Source: Anaerococcus jeddahensis (lineage in GTDB: Bacteria > Bacillota > Clostridia > Tissierellales > Peptoniphilaceae). Taken from it: 64,000 bases of DNA. Each line of letters begins with the position of its first letter. Position 1 is the first letter of the stretch. The position numbers were made by a program, and so were the translations under genes. A model generated the notes under the pieces. The model did not search any database. It was not told the origin of the DNA and saw only the letters and a program-made list of their open reading frames with translations. The stretch lies in contig NZ_CWHU01000005.1 of assembly GCF_001182725.1 (NCBI RefSeq), positions 1,116,001 to 1,180,000 of the forward strand, in the 5' to 3' direction. Positions 43,450 to 52,902 of the stretch are shown here, piece by piece.

Positions 43450-45726
43450 TTATTTTCTTTTAATTTTAAATAATCCGACAAGTGCAAGGGATAAACTTGC
43501 AAATATTGAACTTAAAGATTTTACTCCTGTTTTCACATTTGTTGATTTTGTGTGAATTTTATTTAGGCCTTTATTTTCAAAGTCAGAATCTTTTTTAGAG
43601 TTTTCTGCTTTTACTTTTTTGCCCTTTAGCTTGCTTTTATTTGATGATCCATTTTCACTTTTTGATTTTTGGTCATCGTTTTTATTTTCATTTTTATTAT
43701 TCTCATTTTCATCCTTGTTAGATTTTGGATCTTCTTTTACAAATGACACTTCGCTTAGTCTAGTATTTAAAACTTCTATTGCACTATCAACTTCTTGTTG
43801 ACTTGCACTTTTATCATTTAAAATTCTAACTGCATTTTCTAGGGCTATATTATAAGTTTCAACATTTTTATCTTCTAATACTACTTTTTTGCCCATAATA
43901 TTTTCTATATATTTTTCTAATTTTGAGTAATCTGTATTATTTTTTCCAAAATCTGGATTTGAAATTTTCTCATCAGTTTTATTTATTGTATAAGTATCTA
44001 CAACTTTTCCATTTTGATCCATTGTAACAATTTTAAATTGATTTTTTGAAAATGTTAAGTGGGAGAATAATTGACTTCTATCATCAAGTGACCTATTTAC
44101 AAACCATTGGTCCTCTCCTATTGGATTGTAGAATTTTGCACCTGCTGATGCAGACATGGTCAAAAATAAAGTTCCTTTTGGATTTACCACTTGGTTTTTA
44201 CCATAATCAATTCCGATTCCATCAACTATAACTTTTCCATTCGGATAAATTTTATTGTTGAAAGTTTCTGAGAAACTATCTTTAATTTCTGCGTTTGGAT
44301 CGTTCAAATCTGTTCCATAAGCATCTTTGAAAGATAAAGTTTTTTCTCCACCAAGCATATGTTTTGATCTTGTATAAATATGATCGTGTCCATTTAATAC
44401 AAGGTCTATATTGTTCTTGTTAAATATTTTTACAAGCTCATTTCTTCTTTGTAAAATATCATCATCAGTGGTGTGAGTTGCTGTGGAATATGGTGCATGG
44501 TGGAAAGATACGACTTTCCATGAAAATTTTGACCCTCTTTTTTCTTCAGCTTGTTTTATAGCTTCTTGGATAAACTTTTCATGCTCTTTTGAATCATTTA
44601 CATTTGAATTTAAGTTTAAGAAAAGTGTATCTCCATAAGAATACCAAAAATCTCCAGGTATATAGGTTCTTGTTCCATCTTCATTTTCTTTTGAAATTGA
44701 GCCGAGTTTTGATTCATTTGCTAGATAAAAATGATCAGAGAAAACTGTATTTTGTAAACTTGAATCTTTTCCATCAATATATGTTTCGTGATTTCCAGTT
44801 ATTGATGAAAAAATTCTTTCTTTAAATAAGTCATTATCAAAGAAATAATCATATTCTCCTTCATAACCAGCGATTTCTACATTATCTCCCATTGAAAAAT
44901 AAAAATTAGGATCAAGCTCTTGAGCTTTTTTTAAAGTTTTTGCAAAATCAGCCTTATCTTGGTCAACTTTTGCTTGGGTATTTTTGTTTAAGCCGTGTTT
45001 ATCCCAAACACTATCTCCTGATCCCATTTGAGGATCGCCCAAATAAACTAAGGAAAACTCATTATTTTTTCCAAGAGCCTTAGTCCTTAAAGTGAAAGTA
45101 TTACTTTTAAAATCTTCATTTGTAATGTAATAATTGTAATTTTCACCAGGTTTTATTTGAACTATTGATGTATAAGTAGAATAACCATTAGAATCACCAG
45201 TTTTTCTTGCCCTAATTGGTTTGTATTCCTTATTATTGAAAATTAATTTGCTATTTTCATTTACTTCACCTTTACCAAACCAAGTTACAGCAACTTCATT
45301 TTCATTTTGGCCAGGATTTATTGTAATATCTTTTATAGGGGTATCTATGGCTTTTAAATTATTATTTGCATACGATCCATTTTTCTTACCATATTCTCCC
45401 TTCGTTTGATCTAATTTTTCTTTTACTTTTGAATCAATATTTCCTACGTTCTTATCTTCCCCAAAACTTTCTCTTTCAGTTTCAGTTGCCCTATTAAATT
45501 TATTTGTTCCATCGGATTCTCTAGTATTTTTTTCATTTTTTGGGAAGGTTACTTCGTCATCTTTTGGAATGTCAGCTATATTTTCTTTTCCTTCTTGGTT
45601 TTGTTTTTCAGTAATTTCTATATTTGTACTAGCATCTTCACTTGCAAAGGATACATTTTCCGGAAAAATTGTAGTAGTCACACTTGCAATTAATAAAGCC
45701 AAAAATAATTTATTTTTGTTTTTCAT
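43450..45726 (-). CDS. Secreted/cell-wall purple-acid-phosphatase-like metallophosphoesterase
   Basis: The 758 residues start with a signal peptide (~1-28) and an acidic linker. An N-terminal FN3-like domain (~130-215) and a metallophosphoesterase core follow, with motifs YLGDPQMG, SMGDN, TGNHE, SFHHAPY and NGHDHIYTRS. A FIVAR-like helical domain (~630-700) and a Lys/Asn/Ser-rich wall-spanning stretch come next. The end resembles a sortase signal: NVKTG at 730-734, a hydrophobic helix and KIKRK. The motif deviates from LPxTG. It probably releases phosphate from organic esters at the cell surface. No clear PHO box precedes it. It is divergent from the acyltransferase gene. Confidence 0.88.
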   Translation of the reverse strand: MKNKNKLFLALLIASVTTTIFPENVSFASEDASTNIEITEKQNQEGKENIADIPKDDEVTFPKNEKNTRESDGTNKFNRATETERESFGEDKNVGNIDSKVKEKLDQTKGEYGKKNGSYANNNLKAIDTPIKDITINPGQNENEVAVTWFGKGEVNENSKLIFNNKEYKPIRARKTGDSNGYSTYTSIVQIKPGENYNYYITNEDFKSNTFTLRTKALGKNNEFSLVYLGDPQMGSGDSVWDKHGLNKNTQAKVDQDKADFAKTLKKAQELDPNFYFSMGDNVEIAGYEGEYDYFFDNDLFKERIFSSITGNHETYIDGKDSSLQNTVFSDHFYLANESKLGSISKENEDGTRTYIPGDFWYSYGDTLFLNLNSNVNDSKEHEKFIQEAIKQAEEKRGSKFSWKVVSFHHAPYSTATHTTDDDILQRRNELVKIFNKNNIDLVLNGHDHIYTRSKHMLGGEKTLSFKDAYGTDLNDPNAEIKDSFSETFNNKIYPNGKVIVDGIGIDYGKNQVVNPKGTLFLTMSASAGAKFYNPIGEDQWFVNRSLDDRSQLFSHLTFSKNQFKIVTMDQNGKVVDTYTINKTDEKISNPDFGKNNTDYSKLEKYIENIMGKKVVLEDKNVETYNIALENAVRILNDKSASQQEVDSAIEVLNTRLSEVSFVKEDPKSNKDENENNKNENKNDDQKSKSENGSSNKSKLKGKKVKAENSKKDSDFENKGLNKIHTKSTNVKTGVKSLSSIFASLSLALVGLFKIKRK

Positions 45727-45793
45727 TATTTCCTCCTTAGGATAATCATTCTGTAAATAATATAGCGAATTTTTATTAGAAAATTTATAAAAA

Positions 45794-45834
45794 TTTGTAA
45801 TAATTATGTATAATTTATTTAATATTATTACAAA
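45794..45834. promoter_or_regulatory. Inverted repeat in the phosphatase/acyltransferase divergent region
   Basis: Perfect 11-bp arms TTTGTAATAAT (45794-45804) and ATTATTACAAA (45824-45834) flank a 19-bp spacer. The spacer contains TATAAT (45809-45814) for the plus strand. It is a candidate shared operator. AT-richness raises the chance of coincidence. Confidence 0.4.
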
Positions 45835-45903
45835 GGTTACAATTTCGCTAATCTATTGATATTTTTCTCTTTATAATTTATAATTAATTTCATTGGGGGA
45901 TAC

Positions 45904-47811
45904 ATGAGAAAACACAAACAAATAGATTCATTCACTTTTTTAAGAGCTATTTTTATTATTGCCATTTGCATATTTCACTCATCAGTTCAAATTTTACCTG
46001 GTGGCTTTATGGCAGTAATCGGCTTTTTTGTTATGAGTGGATTTTTAATGATGAAAAAATTAAATAATATAGAAGACTTTAATTTGAAAGAATTTAAAAT
46101 AAATATTCAAAAAAGATTTTTAAAGCTTATGCCTAGCTTAATTTTTGTAATAAGCATATCTTTAATTATATCTTTGATTTTTTCTAGAATTATTTTTCAC
46201 GATTCTATCAAAGCTTCAATTCCAACTGTCCTATCTTTTCAAAATTTGTACCAAATTTTTAAGGGTGGATCCTACTTTACTAAAAATGGATATTTTTCAA
46301 TCTTTACTCATTTTTGGTATATATCCATGCAAATTCAATTTATTTTAATTTTTTATTTGATAAATTATTTTTTGGATAAATTTAAGGATAAATATAAGAA
46401 TATGCTTAGTGATAAGAATATAAGAATTTTTATTTTTGGATTAATTTCAATAATTTCAATTTTCTTGATGATTATTCTTTCTTTTGATAAAAATAATATT
46501 TCAAGAATTTATTATGGTCCTGATACAAGAATTAACGCGATTTTTATTGGAGCTATAACTTATCTTTTAGTATATGATTTTTCAAAAATTATTGACTTAT
46601 CTAAAGAAAAAAACTTTTCACCAAAATATGTTTTGTATGCTCTCTTGTTTTTAAGCTTTATCCTTTACTTTTTTGTAAATGGTGAAAATTTATATACTTA
46701 TAGGATAATTATTCCTATTTATACCTTAATTCAAGCTTTATTAATTGGTATTTTATATACTTATGAAAAAGAGAATATAATTTCAATTAATAAAAAAGAA
46801 ATGGGCTTTGTAAAAACTATTCTTTATTATATAGGACTAAGATCTTATTACATCTATATGTGGCAATATATAATAAATACTTTTATATCCTATGCCTTTG
46901 CCCACACTACAAAAAGTAGGATTTTGGCTTATATTTTGGAAATATTTTTGGTTTTGATTTTATCTGAAATAACTTATTTAATTTTCCAAAAGAAATTTGA
47001 CCTGAAAAAATATTTTATTATATCTGCTGTAATAATTTTAAGTATGAATGTTTTGGCAAACTTTATTCCAAATCCTAAGGCAGAGGATATGAAAAATCTT
47101 GAAAAAAGAATTAGCGATAACAAGGAAAATATAAAGAAAAACAACGAAAAATTTTTACAAGATCAAAAGAAAAAAGAAAGCAAAAAAGAGAACAAGAATA
47201 TGATTTCAAATTCTAATGAAAAAGACAAAGACAAAAAAGAAAATGATAATAAAAAGTCTGAAAAAAAAGAAATTACTTTTGAAAAAAAAGCTTATGATGA
47301 TTTTAATTTTACTGAAAAAGAAAAAGAATTTTTGAAAAACACTTCAATTACTGCAATTGGGGATTCGGTTTTAATAAATATTGATCCTTTTATCAGAGAA
47401 TTTAATCCAAATCTTTATCTTGATGGTGAAGTTGGAAGACAAATGACTGATGGTCCAAAAGTTTTACAGGATATTAAAAACAAGAATGGACTTGGAAATA
47501 TAATTCTAATTAGCCTTGGTTCTAATGGAACTTTGAGCGAGCAAAATATGCTTGATATTTTAAATATTTCTGAAGGAAGAAAGGTATTTTTTGTAAATAC
47601 TGTCAACAGCCAATCTTGGGAAGGACCAATAAATGCAAAAATCAAAAAATTCTGTGATGAAAATAAAAACGCCTACATGGTTGATTGGTATAAATTTGCC
47701 AAGGAAAAAGCAAATTTATTTGCCAAAGATATGGTTCATCCTGAAGTTGAAGGTTCAAAAGCCTATAGAAATCTAATTGAAAGAGAAATCATTAATTCTT
47801 TTGCAAAATAA
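45904..47811 (+). CDS. OatA-like acyltransferase 3 with C-terminal SGNH domain
   Basis: This 635-residue membrane enzyme probably O-acetylates a cell-wall glycan. It has an acyltransferase-3 domain of about ten helices (~8-390; early FLRAIFIIAICIFHSS with the conserved Arg and His). A highly charged Lys/Glu/Asn linker (~400-460) and an extracytoplasmic SGNH domain follow, with ITAIGDSVL (Ser), SLGSNG and KDMVHPEVEG (Asp/His). The architecture equals that of OatA. Which polymer is modified (peptidoglycan is the usual one) is inferred. Confidence 0.87.
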   Translation: MRKHKQIDSFTFLRAIFIIAICIFHSSVQILPGGFMAVIGFFVMSGFLMMKKLNNIEDFNLKEFKINIQKRFLKLMPSLIFVISISLIISLIFSRIIFHDSIKASIPTVLSFQNLYQIFKGGSYFTKNGYFSIFTHFWYISMQIQFILIFYLINYFLDKFKDKYKNMLSDKNIRIFIFGLISIISIFLMIILSFDKNNISRIYYGPDTRINAIFIGAITYLLVYDFSKIIDLSKEKNFSPKYVLYALLFLSFILYFFVNGENLYTYRIIIPIYTLIQALLIGILYTYEKENIISINKKEMGFVKTILYYIGLRSYYIYMWQYIINTFISYAFAHTTKSRILAYILEIFLVLILSEITYLIFQKKFDLKKYFIISAVIILSMNVLANFIPNPKAEDMKNLEKRISDNKENIKKNNEKFLQDQKKKESKKENKNMISNSNEKDKDKKENDNKKSEKKEITFEKKAYDDFNFTEKEKEFLKNTSITAIGDSVLINIDPFIREFNPNLYLDGEVGRQMTDGPKVLQDIKNKNGLGNIILISLGSNGTLSEQNMLDILNISEGRKVFFVNTVNSQSWEGPINAKIKKFCDENKNAYMVDWYKFAKEKANLFAKDMVHPEVEGSKAYRNLIEREIINSFAK

Positions 47812-47812
47812 T

Positions 47813-47846
47813 AAGCGTAGTGTCAAACGACAACTACGCTTTTTTT
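47813..47846 (+). terminator. Terminator of the acyltransferase gene
   Basis: AGCGTAGT-GTC and GAC-AACTACGCT arms with a 4-nt loop are followed by seven T on the plus strand, directly after the stop codon and up to the end of the convergent ABC gene. Confidence 0.88.
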
Positions 47847-49701
47847 AATCTAATTCTAATTTTCCAGTATATAATTGATAGTAAGTTCCTCTTTTTTTCA
47901 TCAAAGATTCGTGATTTCCTCTTTCAATTATTCTTCCATCATCCATTACCATTATTACGTCAGAATTTTTGATTGTTGATAATCTGTGGGCAATTACAAT
48001 TGATGTTGATCCCGTCATAAGATTATCCAAAGCTTCTGTTACTGTAAGCTCTGTTGCTGAATCGATTGAACTTGTTGCTTCATCCAAAATTAACATTGAC
48101 GGCTCATCAACTGCTGCTCTTGAAATTGAAACCAATTGATTTTGTCCGTCTGACAAACTTGAACCATTTCCATAAATTTTTGTATCATAGCCTTGAGGAA
48201 GTCTTCTTATAAAAGAATCTGCTTTGCTCATTCTTGCTGCAGCTTTTATTTCCTCATCACTTGCATCAAGTCTTCCATATCTTATATTTTCATAGATAGA
48301 ATCTGTAAATAAATTTACATCTTGAAGAACCATTCCAAAAGCTCTTCTTAAAGCTTGCTTTTGAATTTTATTAATATCAATATCATCAACTTTGATTGAG
48401 CCTGAATCAATATCATAAAATCTTGTGATTACATTTGTTATAGTTGTCTTCCCAGCCCCAGTTGATCCTACAAAGGCGATTTTTTCTCCTGGTCTTGCAT
48501 AAAAACTTACATCTTTTAAAATTTGATTTTTCCCATCGTATGAAAAATTAACGTGTTCAAAATCAATTTTTCCTTCAAGTCTTTTATAAAATGCCTTTCC
48601 ATTTTCAATTTTCTTCCAAGCATAAATTCCTGTTAAAGTATCTGATTCATGAAATTTTCCATTTTTATCAATTGTTGCGTGAACTAGGTCAATATAACCC
48701 TCGTCTTTTTCGCCTTCCATATCCAAAATTTCAAAAATCCTATTTGCCCCAGCCATAGCTTGGGCCAAGACATTTGCTTGTTGGGAAACTGTAGCGATTG
48801 GATTTTGCAATTGCCTTACATAGGTTAAATATGTTACCAAAGTTCCTACAGTCATTTGACCAATAATTGTAAGAAATGCTCCAGCTATACAAATTATTGC
48901 GTAGGAAATATTAATTCCATTTTTTAAAAATGGCATAATTTTTCCCATAACTGTATTTGCCTTCCAAATTAATTCTCTAACCCTATCAGCAGTTTTGTTA
49001 AATTCTTCTATCAAATTATTTTCAAAATTAAAAACTTTTACAACATTTTGGCCCGATAAAGTTTCTTCTATAAATCCATTCATTTTCCCAATTTCCACTT
49101 GGTTTTTTGAGAATAATTTCGTGGATTTTTTTATTATTCTTCTTAAAACAGCAAGCATTAAAAATATTGTAAAAATTGTTAGAAGTGTAAGTTTTATATT
49201 AATTACAAACATCATTATAAAAGTTCCAGTAAATAAAAGAAATGATTGTAAAATATTTGGTATTGATGATGATAGGGATTGACTTAGCATATCTGTATCA
49301 TTTGTAAATCTTGACATTATTTCCCCGTGGGTGTTTTGGTCAAAAAATCCAACTTCCAAACTTTGAACTTTTTCAAATAATTCATTTCTTATATCTTTTA
49401 CACTTCTTTCACTAACCCTTACCATAAGTCTTGAAAAAATTAGAGAAGTTATAATGCTTGTTCCAAATAAAATTATCATTTTAATAATATTTGCCCTAAG
49501 GCCAGATATATCTGCCTTTAATATAGTATTATCAATTGTAGGTCTTAAAAGTGCCATTCCAAAAATTTGGCTTGCTGTTGAAATAATTACAGAAATTATA
49601 ACAAGGCACATTTGCCACTTATATTTAAATAAATATTTTAAAAGCCTTTTTATTGCACCCTTGGAAGTTTTATTTTTGGATGAATTTAATTTATTTTTCA
49701 T
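47845..49701 (-). CDS. Heterodimeric ABC multidrug exporter, consensus-site subunit
   Basis: The 618 residues form six transmembrane helices (~30-330) and a C-terminal ATPase domain with Walker A GSTGAGKTT, Walker B LILDEATSSID (catalytic Glu present) and switch His (IAHRLST). The signature reads SLSDGQNQ rather than LSGGQ. An insertion of about 40 residues precedes the ATPase (around 335-385), as in LmrD/TM288-type subunits. It overlaps the partner gene by 11 nt. Confidence 0.9.
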   Translation of the reverse strand: MKNKLNSSKNKTSKGAIKRLLKYLFKYKWQMCLVIISVIISTASQIFGMALLRPTIDNTILKADISGLRANIIKMIILFGTSIITSLIFSRLMVRVSERSVKDIRNELFEKVQSLEVGFFDQNTHGEIMSRFTNDTDMLSQSLSSSIPNILQSFLLFTGTFIMMFVINIKLTLLTIFTIFLMLAVLRRIIKKSTKLFSKNQVEIGKMNGFIEETLSGQNVVKVFNFENNLIEEFNKTADRVRELIWKANTVMGKIMPFLKNGINISYAIICIAGAFLTIIGQMTVGTLVTYLTYVRQLQNPIATVSQQANVLAQAMAGANRIFEILDMEGEKDEGYIDLVHATIDKNGKFHESDTLTGIYAWKKIENGKAFYKRLEGKIDFEHVNFSYDGKNQILKDVSFYARPGEKIAFVGSTGAGKTTITNVITRFYDIDSGSIKVDDIDINKIQKQALRRAFGMVLQDVNLFTDSIYENIRYGRLDASDEEIKAAARMSKADSFIRRLPQGYDTKIYGNGSSLSDGQNQLVSISRAAVDEPSMLILDEATSSIDSATELTVTEALDNLMTGSTSIVIAHRLSTIKNSDVIMVMDDGRIIERGNHESLMKKRGTYYQLYTGKLELD

Positions 49702-51457
49702 CTATATCACTTCCTTTCTCTTGCATATCGTAGGTTTTTTTATAAAATTCGTTTTTATTGTAAAGTTCATAGTGACTTCCAATATATTCAATATATCCAT
49801 CTTTCATAACCATAATCCTATCACAGCCTTTAAAAGATGAGACCCTTTGAGATATTATGATTTTTGTAAGTTTATCGGAATATTCATTTATTCCATCAAC
49901 AATTTTTCTTTCTGTTTTTGTATCAACTGCTGAAGTCGAATTATCTAAAATTAAAACTTTTGGCTTTTTTAACAAAGACCTTGCTATACAAATCCTTTGT
50001 TTTTGTCCACCAGAAACTCCACTTCCTCCTTGGCCCAAAACAGATTTATATCCATCTTTTCTTTCTTTAATAAATTCATCTGCACAGGCAATTTTTGAAA
50101 CTTTTTCAACTTCTTCAAAGGATGCGTTCACATCACCCCACCTTATATTTTCTTCAATCGTTCCAGAAAATAGGGTGTTTTTTTGTAGAACAATATTTAC
50201 AGCATCTCTTAATTTTTTAAGATCATATTTTTTGATATTTTCTCCACCGACTTTAATTTCCCCTTCACAAATGTCATAAAGTCTTGGAATTAATTGTACT
50301 AAACTTGATTTGCTTGAACCAGTTGAGCCTAAAATCCCAATTGACTCTCCTTCTTTTATGTGAAGATTAATATTTTTTAGGGCAAAATTATCAGAATCTT
50401 TTCCGTATTTAAATGAAACATTTGAAAAATCAATTGAACCATCTTTAACTTCAAGATCCTTTATTTTTTCATCATTATTCATGTAAGGCTTATGTTCTAT
50501 AACTTCAGCAATTCTAACAACTCCAGGACTTGACGCCATCATTTGAACTAAAACCATAGAAATTCCAATAAAAGCTCCCAAAAGCATCATTGAATACATG
50601 ATAAAGCTCATTAGCTCTCCAACTTGAATTTTTCCACTAATAATTTCATTTCCGCCAAGCCAAACAATTGAAATCATTGATCCAAACATAATCACATTTG
50701 CGATTGGAAAAATATAGGAAATTGCTCCACCAGCCTTATCAATTAATTTAAACATGGTGAAATTTTGCTCTCTTAGCTTTTTAATTTCAAAATCATCTCT
50801 TACAAAAGATTTTACAACCCTAATATTTGCCAAAGATTCTTGGATAATTTGGTTTAATTTATCAAATTCTTTTCTGTATTGTCTAAAACCAGGAATTGCT
50901 TTTGACATGGTAAAAAATATGGCTACAAGCAAAAGTGGCAAGGTCACCAAAAACAAAAGTGAAAGTCTTGGTGAAACTTTTACTGATAAAATTACTGCAA
51001 CAATCGCCATGACCAAAGTTTTTATAATAAATCTTACTCCCAAAAATACAGAAAATATTATTTGTTGGATATCACTCGTAAGTCTTGTTATTAAAGATGA
51101 AGTCCTAAATTTTTCCAAATCTTCAAAGCCAAATTCTTGAATTTTTCCAAATGAAATTTTTCTTAAATTCGCTCCAAAACCTGAGGATGTTGCAGATGCG
51201 TGTTTGGTTGCGACCATTCCTGTATACATGCACAAAAGTGAAACTAAAATCATTAGCCCACCCAAAATTAGAGTCATTTTTATATCTTTCCTGCTTACTG
51301 CCCTGTCAATTATAAGAGCCATTATTGTTGGAACAACAAGCTCCAAAATAGTTTCTATAGTTGTTGCAAGCATAGAAATTTTTGCATTTTTCTTATAGTC
51401 ACCAAAGGCTGTCATAAGATATTTAAAATTTTCAAAAAATTCTTTTAAACTATTCAA
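49691..51457 (-). CDS. Heterodimeric ABC multidrug exporter, degenerate-site subunit
   Basis: The 588 residues have six transmembrane helices and an ATPase domain with Walker A GSTGSSKSS, signature VSGGQKQR and Walker B LILDNSTSAVD. The catalytic Glu is replaced by Asn and the switch His by Gln (IISQRVSSF), the usual asymmetry of BmrC/LmrC-type partners. It lies between marR and the consensus-site subunit with overlaps on both sides. Drug or lipid export is likely; the substrate is unknown. Confidence 0.9.
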   Translation of the reverse strand: MNSLKEFFENFKYLMTAFGDYKKNAKISMLATTIETILELVVPTIMALIIDRAVSRKDIKMTLILGGLMILVSLLCMYTGMVATKHASATSSGFGANLRKISFGKIQEFGFEDLEKFRTSSLITRLTSDIQQIIFSVFLGVRFIIKTLVMAIVAVILSVKVSPRLSLLFLVTLPLLLVAIFFTMSKAIPGFRQYRKEFDKLNQIIQESLANIRVVKSFVRDDFEIKKLREQNFTMFKLIDKAGGAISYIFPIANVIMFGSMISIVWLGGNEIISGKIQVGELMSFIMYSMMLLGAFIGISMVLVQMMASSPGVVRIAEVIEHKPYMNNDEKIKDLEVKDGSIDFSNVSFKYGKDSDNFALKNINLHIKEGESIGILGSTGSSKSSLVQLIPRLYDICEGEIKVGGENIKKYDLKKLRDAVNIVLQKNTLFSGTIEENIRWGDVNASFEEVEKVSKIACADEFIKERKDGYKSVLGQGGSGVSGGQKQRICIARSLLKKPKVLILDNSTSAVDTKTERKIVDGINEYSDKLTKIIISQRVSSFKGCDRIMVMKDGYIEYIGSHYELYNKNEFYKKTYDMQEKGSDIDEK

Positions 51458-51897
51458 ATCTCCTCCTTATTAAATTCGCACAAAATTTCAGCAAGGTCTG
51501 AAAAATCATTTGTCATTTGATCAATTTTTTCTTCTCCCAACTTATCATACAATTTTTCATTAAATTCAATTAGGGGTTTTAAAAATTCATCAGCATAAAT
51601 TTTTCCTTTTTCAGTCAATACCAAAATTTTTACTCTCTTATCGTCTTTGTCTGAAATTTTTTTTATATATTCTTTTTCACAAAGCTCAATTATTACATTA
51701 TTGATTGTTTGCTTGGCAACAGCCATTCTTTCCACAATCATAGCTTGAGTGATTTTATCTTCATAAATTAGAAATAAAAAAATTGCAGTCTTAATTCCAT
51801 TCGCTTTCATATCTTTAAAGCTCTGGTTTTTTAGGCCCTGCACTTTTCTAATTAAGGAAAATAATTTAAAAATTTCAAGTGATTTATCTTTTTTCAT
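51454..51897 (-). CDS. MarR family transcriptional regulator
   Basis: This 147-residue winged-helix repressor has ITQAMIVERMAVAKQTINNVIIELCEKEYI and the wing KISDKDDKRVKILVLTEKG. It overlaps the exporter gene by 4 nt and probably represses its own operon through the inverted repeat inside its promoter. Confidence 0.9.
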   Translation of the reverse strand: MKKDKSLEIFKLFSLIRKVQGLKNQSFKDMKANGIKTAIFLFLIYEDKITQAMIVERMAVAKQTINNVIIELCEKEYIKKISDKDDKRVKILVLTEKGKIYADEFLKPLIEFNEKLYDKLGEEKIDQMTNDFSDLAEILCEFNKEEI

Positions 51898-51920
51898 TTT
51901 CTTCCTTTCTATTTTAAATT

Positions 51921-51948
51921 ATTATAGTCCTAAAATGGACTTTGTCAA
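51921..51948 (-). promoter_or_regulatory. Promoter and MarR operator of the exporter operon
   Basis: TTGACA (51943-51948), 16 nt and TATAAT (51921-51926) on the minus strand. The spacer holds the inverted repeat AGTCC-N6-GGACT (51926-51941), an ideal position for a repressor. Confidence 0.75.
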
Positions 51949-51993
51949 TAGCCTCTAAAAATTTTTGTTGTATAATATCAGTTGAGGTGAATT

Positions 51994-52902
51994 ATGATAG
52001 ATTACTTAAAAGAAATAAATTTAGATCAAAATTTAATAGATAAAATAATAGAATTTAGAAAAGCAAATATAGATGATGAAGATAAAGATAGAATCGTTAA
52101 ACCAGAATTTAAATATTATGGAGAAGATGTCTTAAAAAAAGCAATCACTGCAATTTTATCTGGAAAAAATATTTTACTTTCTGGCCCAAAGGCTACAGGA
52201 AAAAATGTTTTGGCCCAAAATCTTTCCTATATTTTTAATCGTCCCTCATGGGATATTTCTTTTCACGTAAATACTGATTACAATTCCTTGGTTGGAGCTG
52301 ACACTTTTAAAGATGGAAAAGTTATTTTTAGAAAGGGACCAGTTTATGAATGTGCAAAAAAAGGCGGATTTGGAGTTTTGGATGAAATAAATATGGCAAA
52401 AAACGAAGCAATTTCTGTCCTCCACGCAACTTTAGACCACAGACGTGTAATTGATATTCCAGGTTATGACAAAATAAAACTTGATGATAAGACAAGATTT
52501 ATTGCAACAATGAATTATGGTTATGTTGGAACAAGAGAAGTAAACGAGGCACTTGCTTCAAGATTTATGGTTATAAATATGCCAAATATTACAAGGGAAA
52601 ATTTAAAACATTTACTAAAAGATAAATTTCCAAAATTAAAGGAAAAATATATGGAAACTTTTATAGATATTTTTGAATCTCTCCAAGAAAAAAGTGAAAA
52701 TTCTGAAATTTCTACAAAATCAGTTGACCTTAGGGGACTAATTTCCGCAATTGAAACTATGGAAATTGGACTTAATCCATATGATGCAATTGAGATGGGA
52801 CTTATTAATAAATCTTTTGATGAATTTGAAAGAGAGCTTGTAAGAGATTGCGTTGATTCAAAACTTCCAAAAGAAATCAAAGAGAGTGTATTTGATGACT
52901 GA
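51994..52902 (+). CDS. MoxR-type AAA+ ATPase
   Basis: This 302-residue AAA+ ATPase has P-loop GPKATGKN, Walker B FGVLDEINMA, a sensor-1 region (RFIATMNYGYVGTREVNEAL) and a C-terminal lid. The last P-loop residue is Asn where Ser/Thr is usual. MoxR proteins act as chaperone-like ATPases with a VWA-domain partner, which here is the next gene, overlapping by 8 nt. The target of the pair is unknown. Confidence 0.9.
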   Translation: MIDYLKEINLDQNLIDKIIEFRKANIDDEDKDRIVKPEFKYYGEDVLKKAITAILSGKNILLSGPKATGKNVLAQNLSYIFNRPSWDISFHVNTDYNSLVGADTFKDGKVIFRKGPVYECAKKGGFGVLDEINMAKNEAISVLHATLDHRRVIDIPGYDKIKLDDKTRFIATMNYGYVGTREVNEALASRFMVINMPNITRENLKHLLKDKFPKLKEKYMETFIDIFESLQEKSENSEISTKSVDLRGLISAIETMEIGLNPYDAIEMGLINKSFDEFERELVRDCVDSKLPKEIKESVFDD

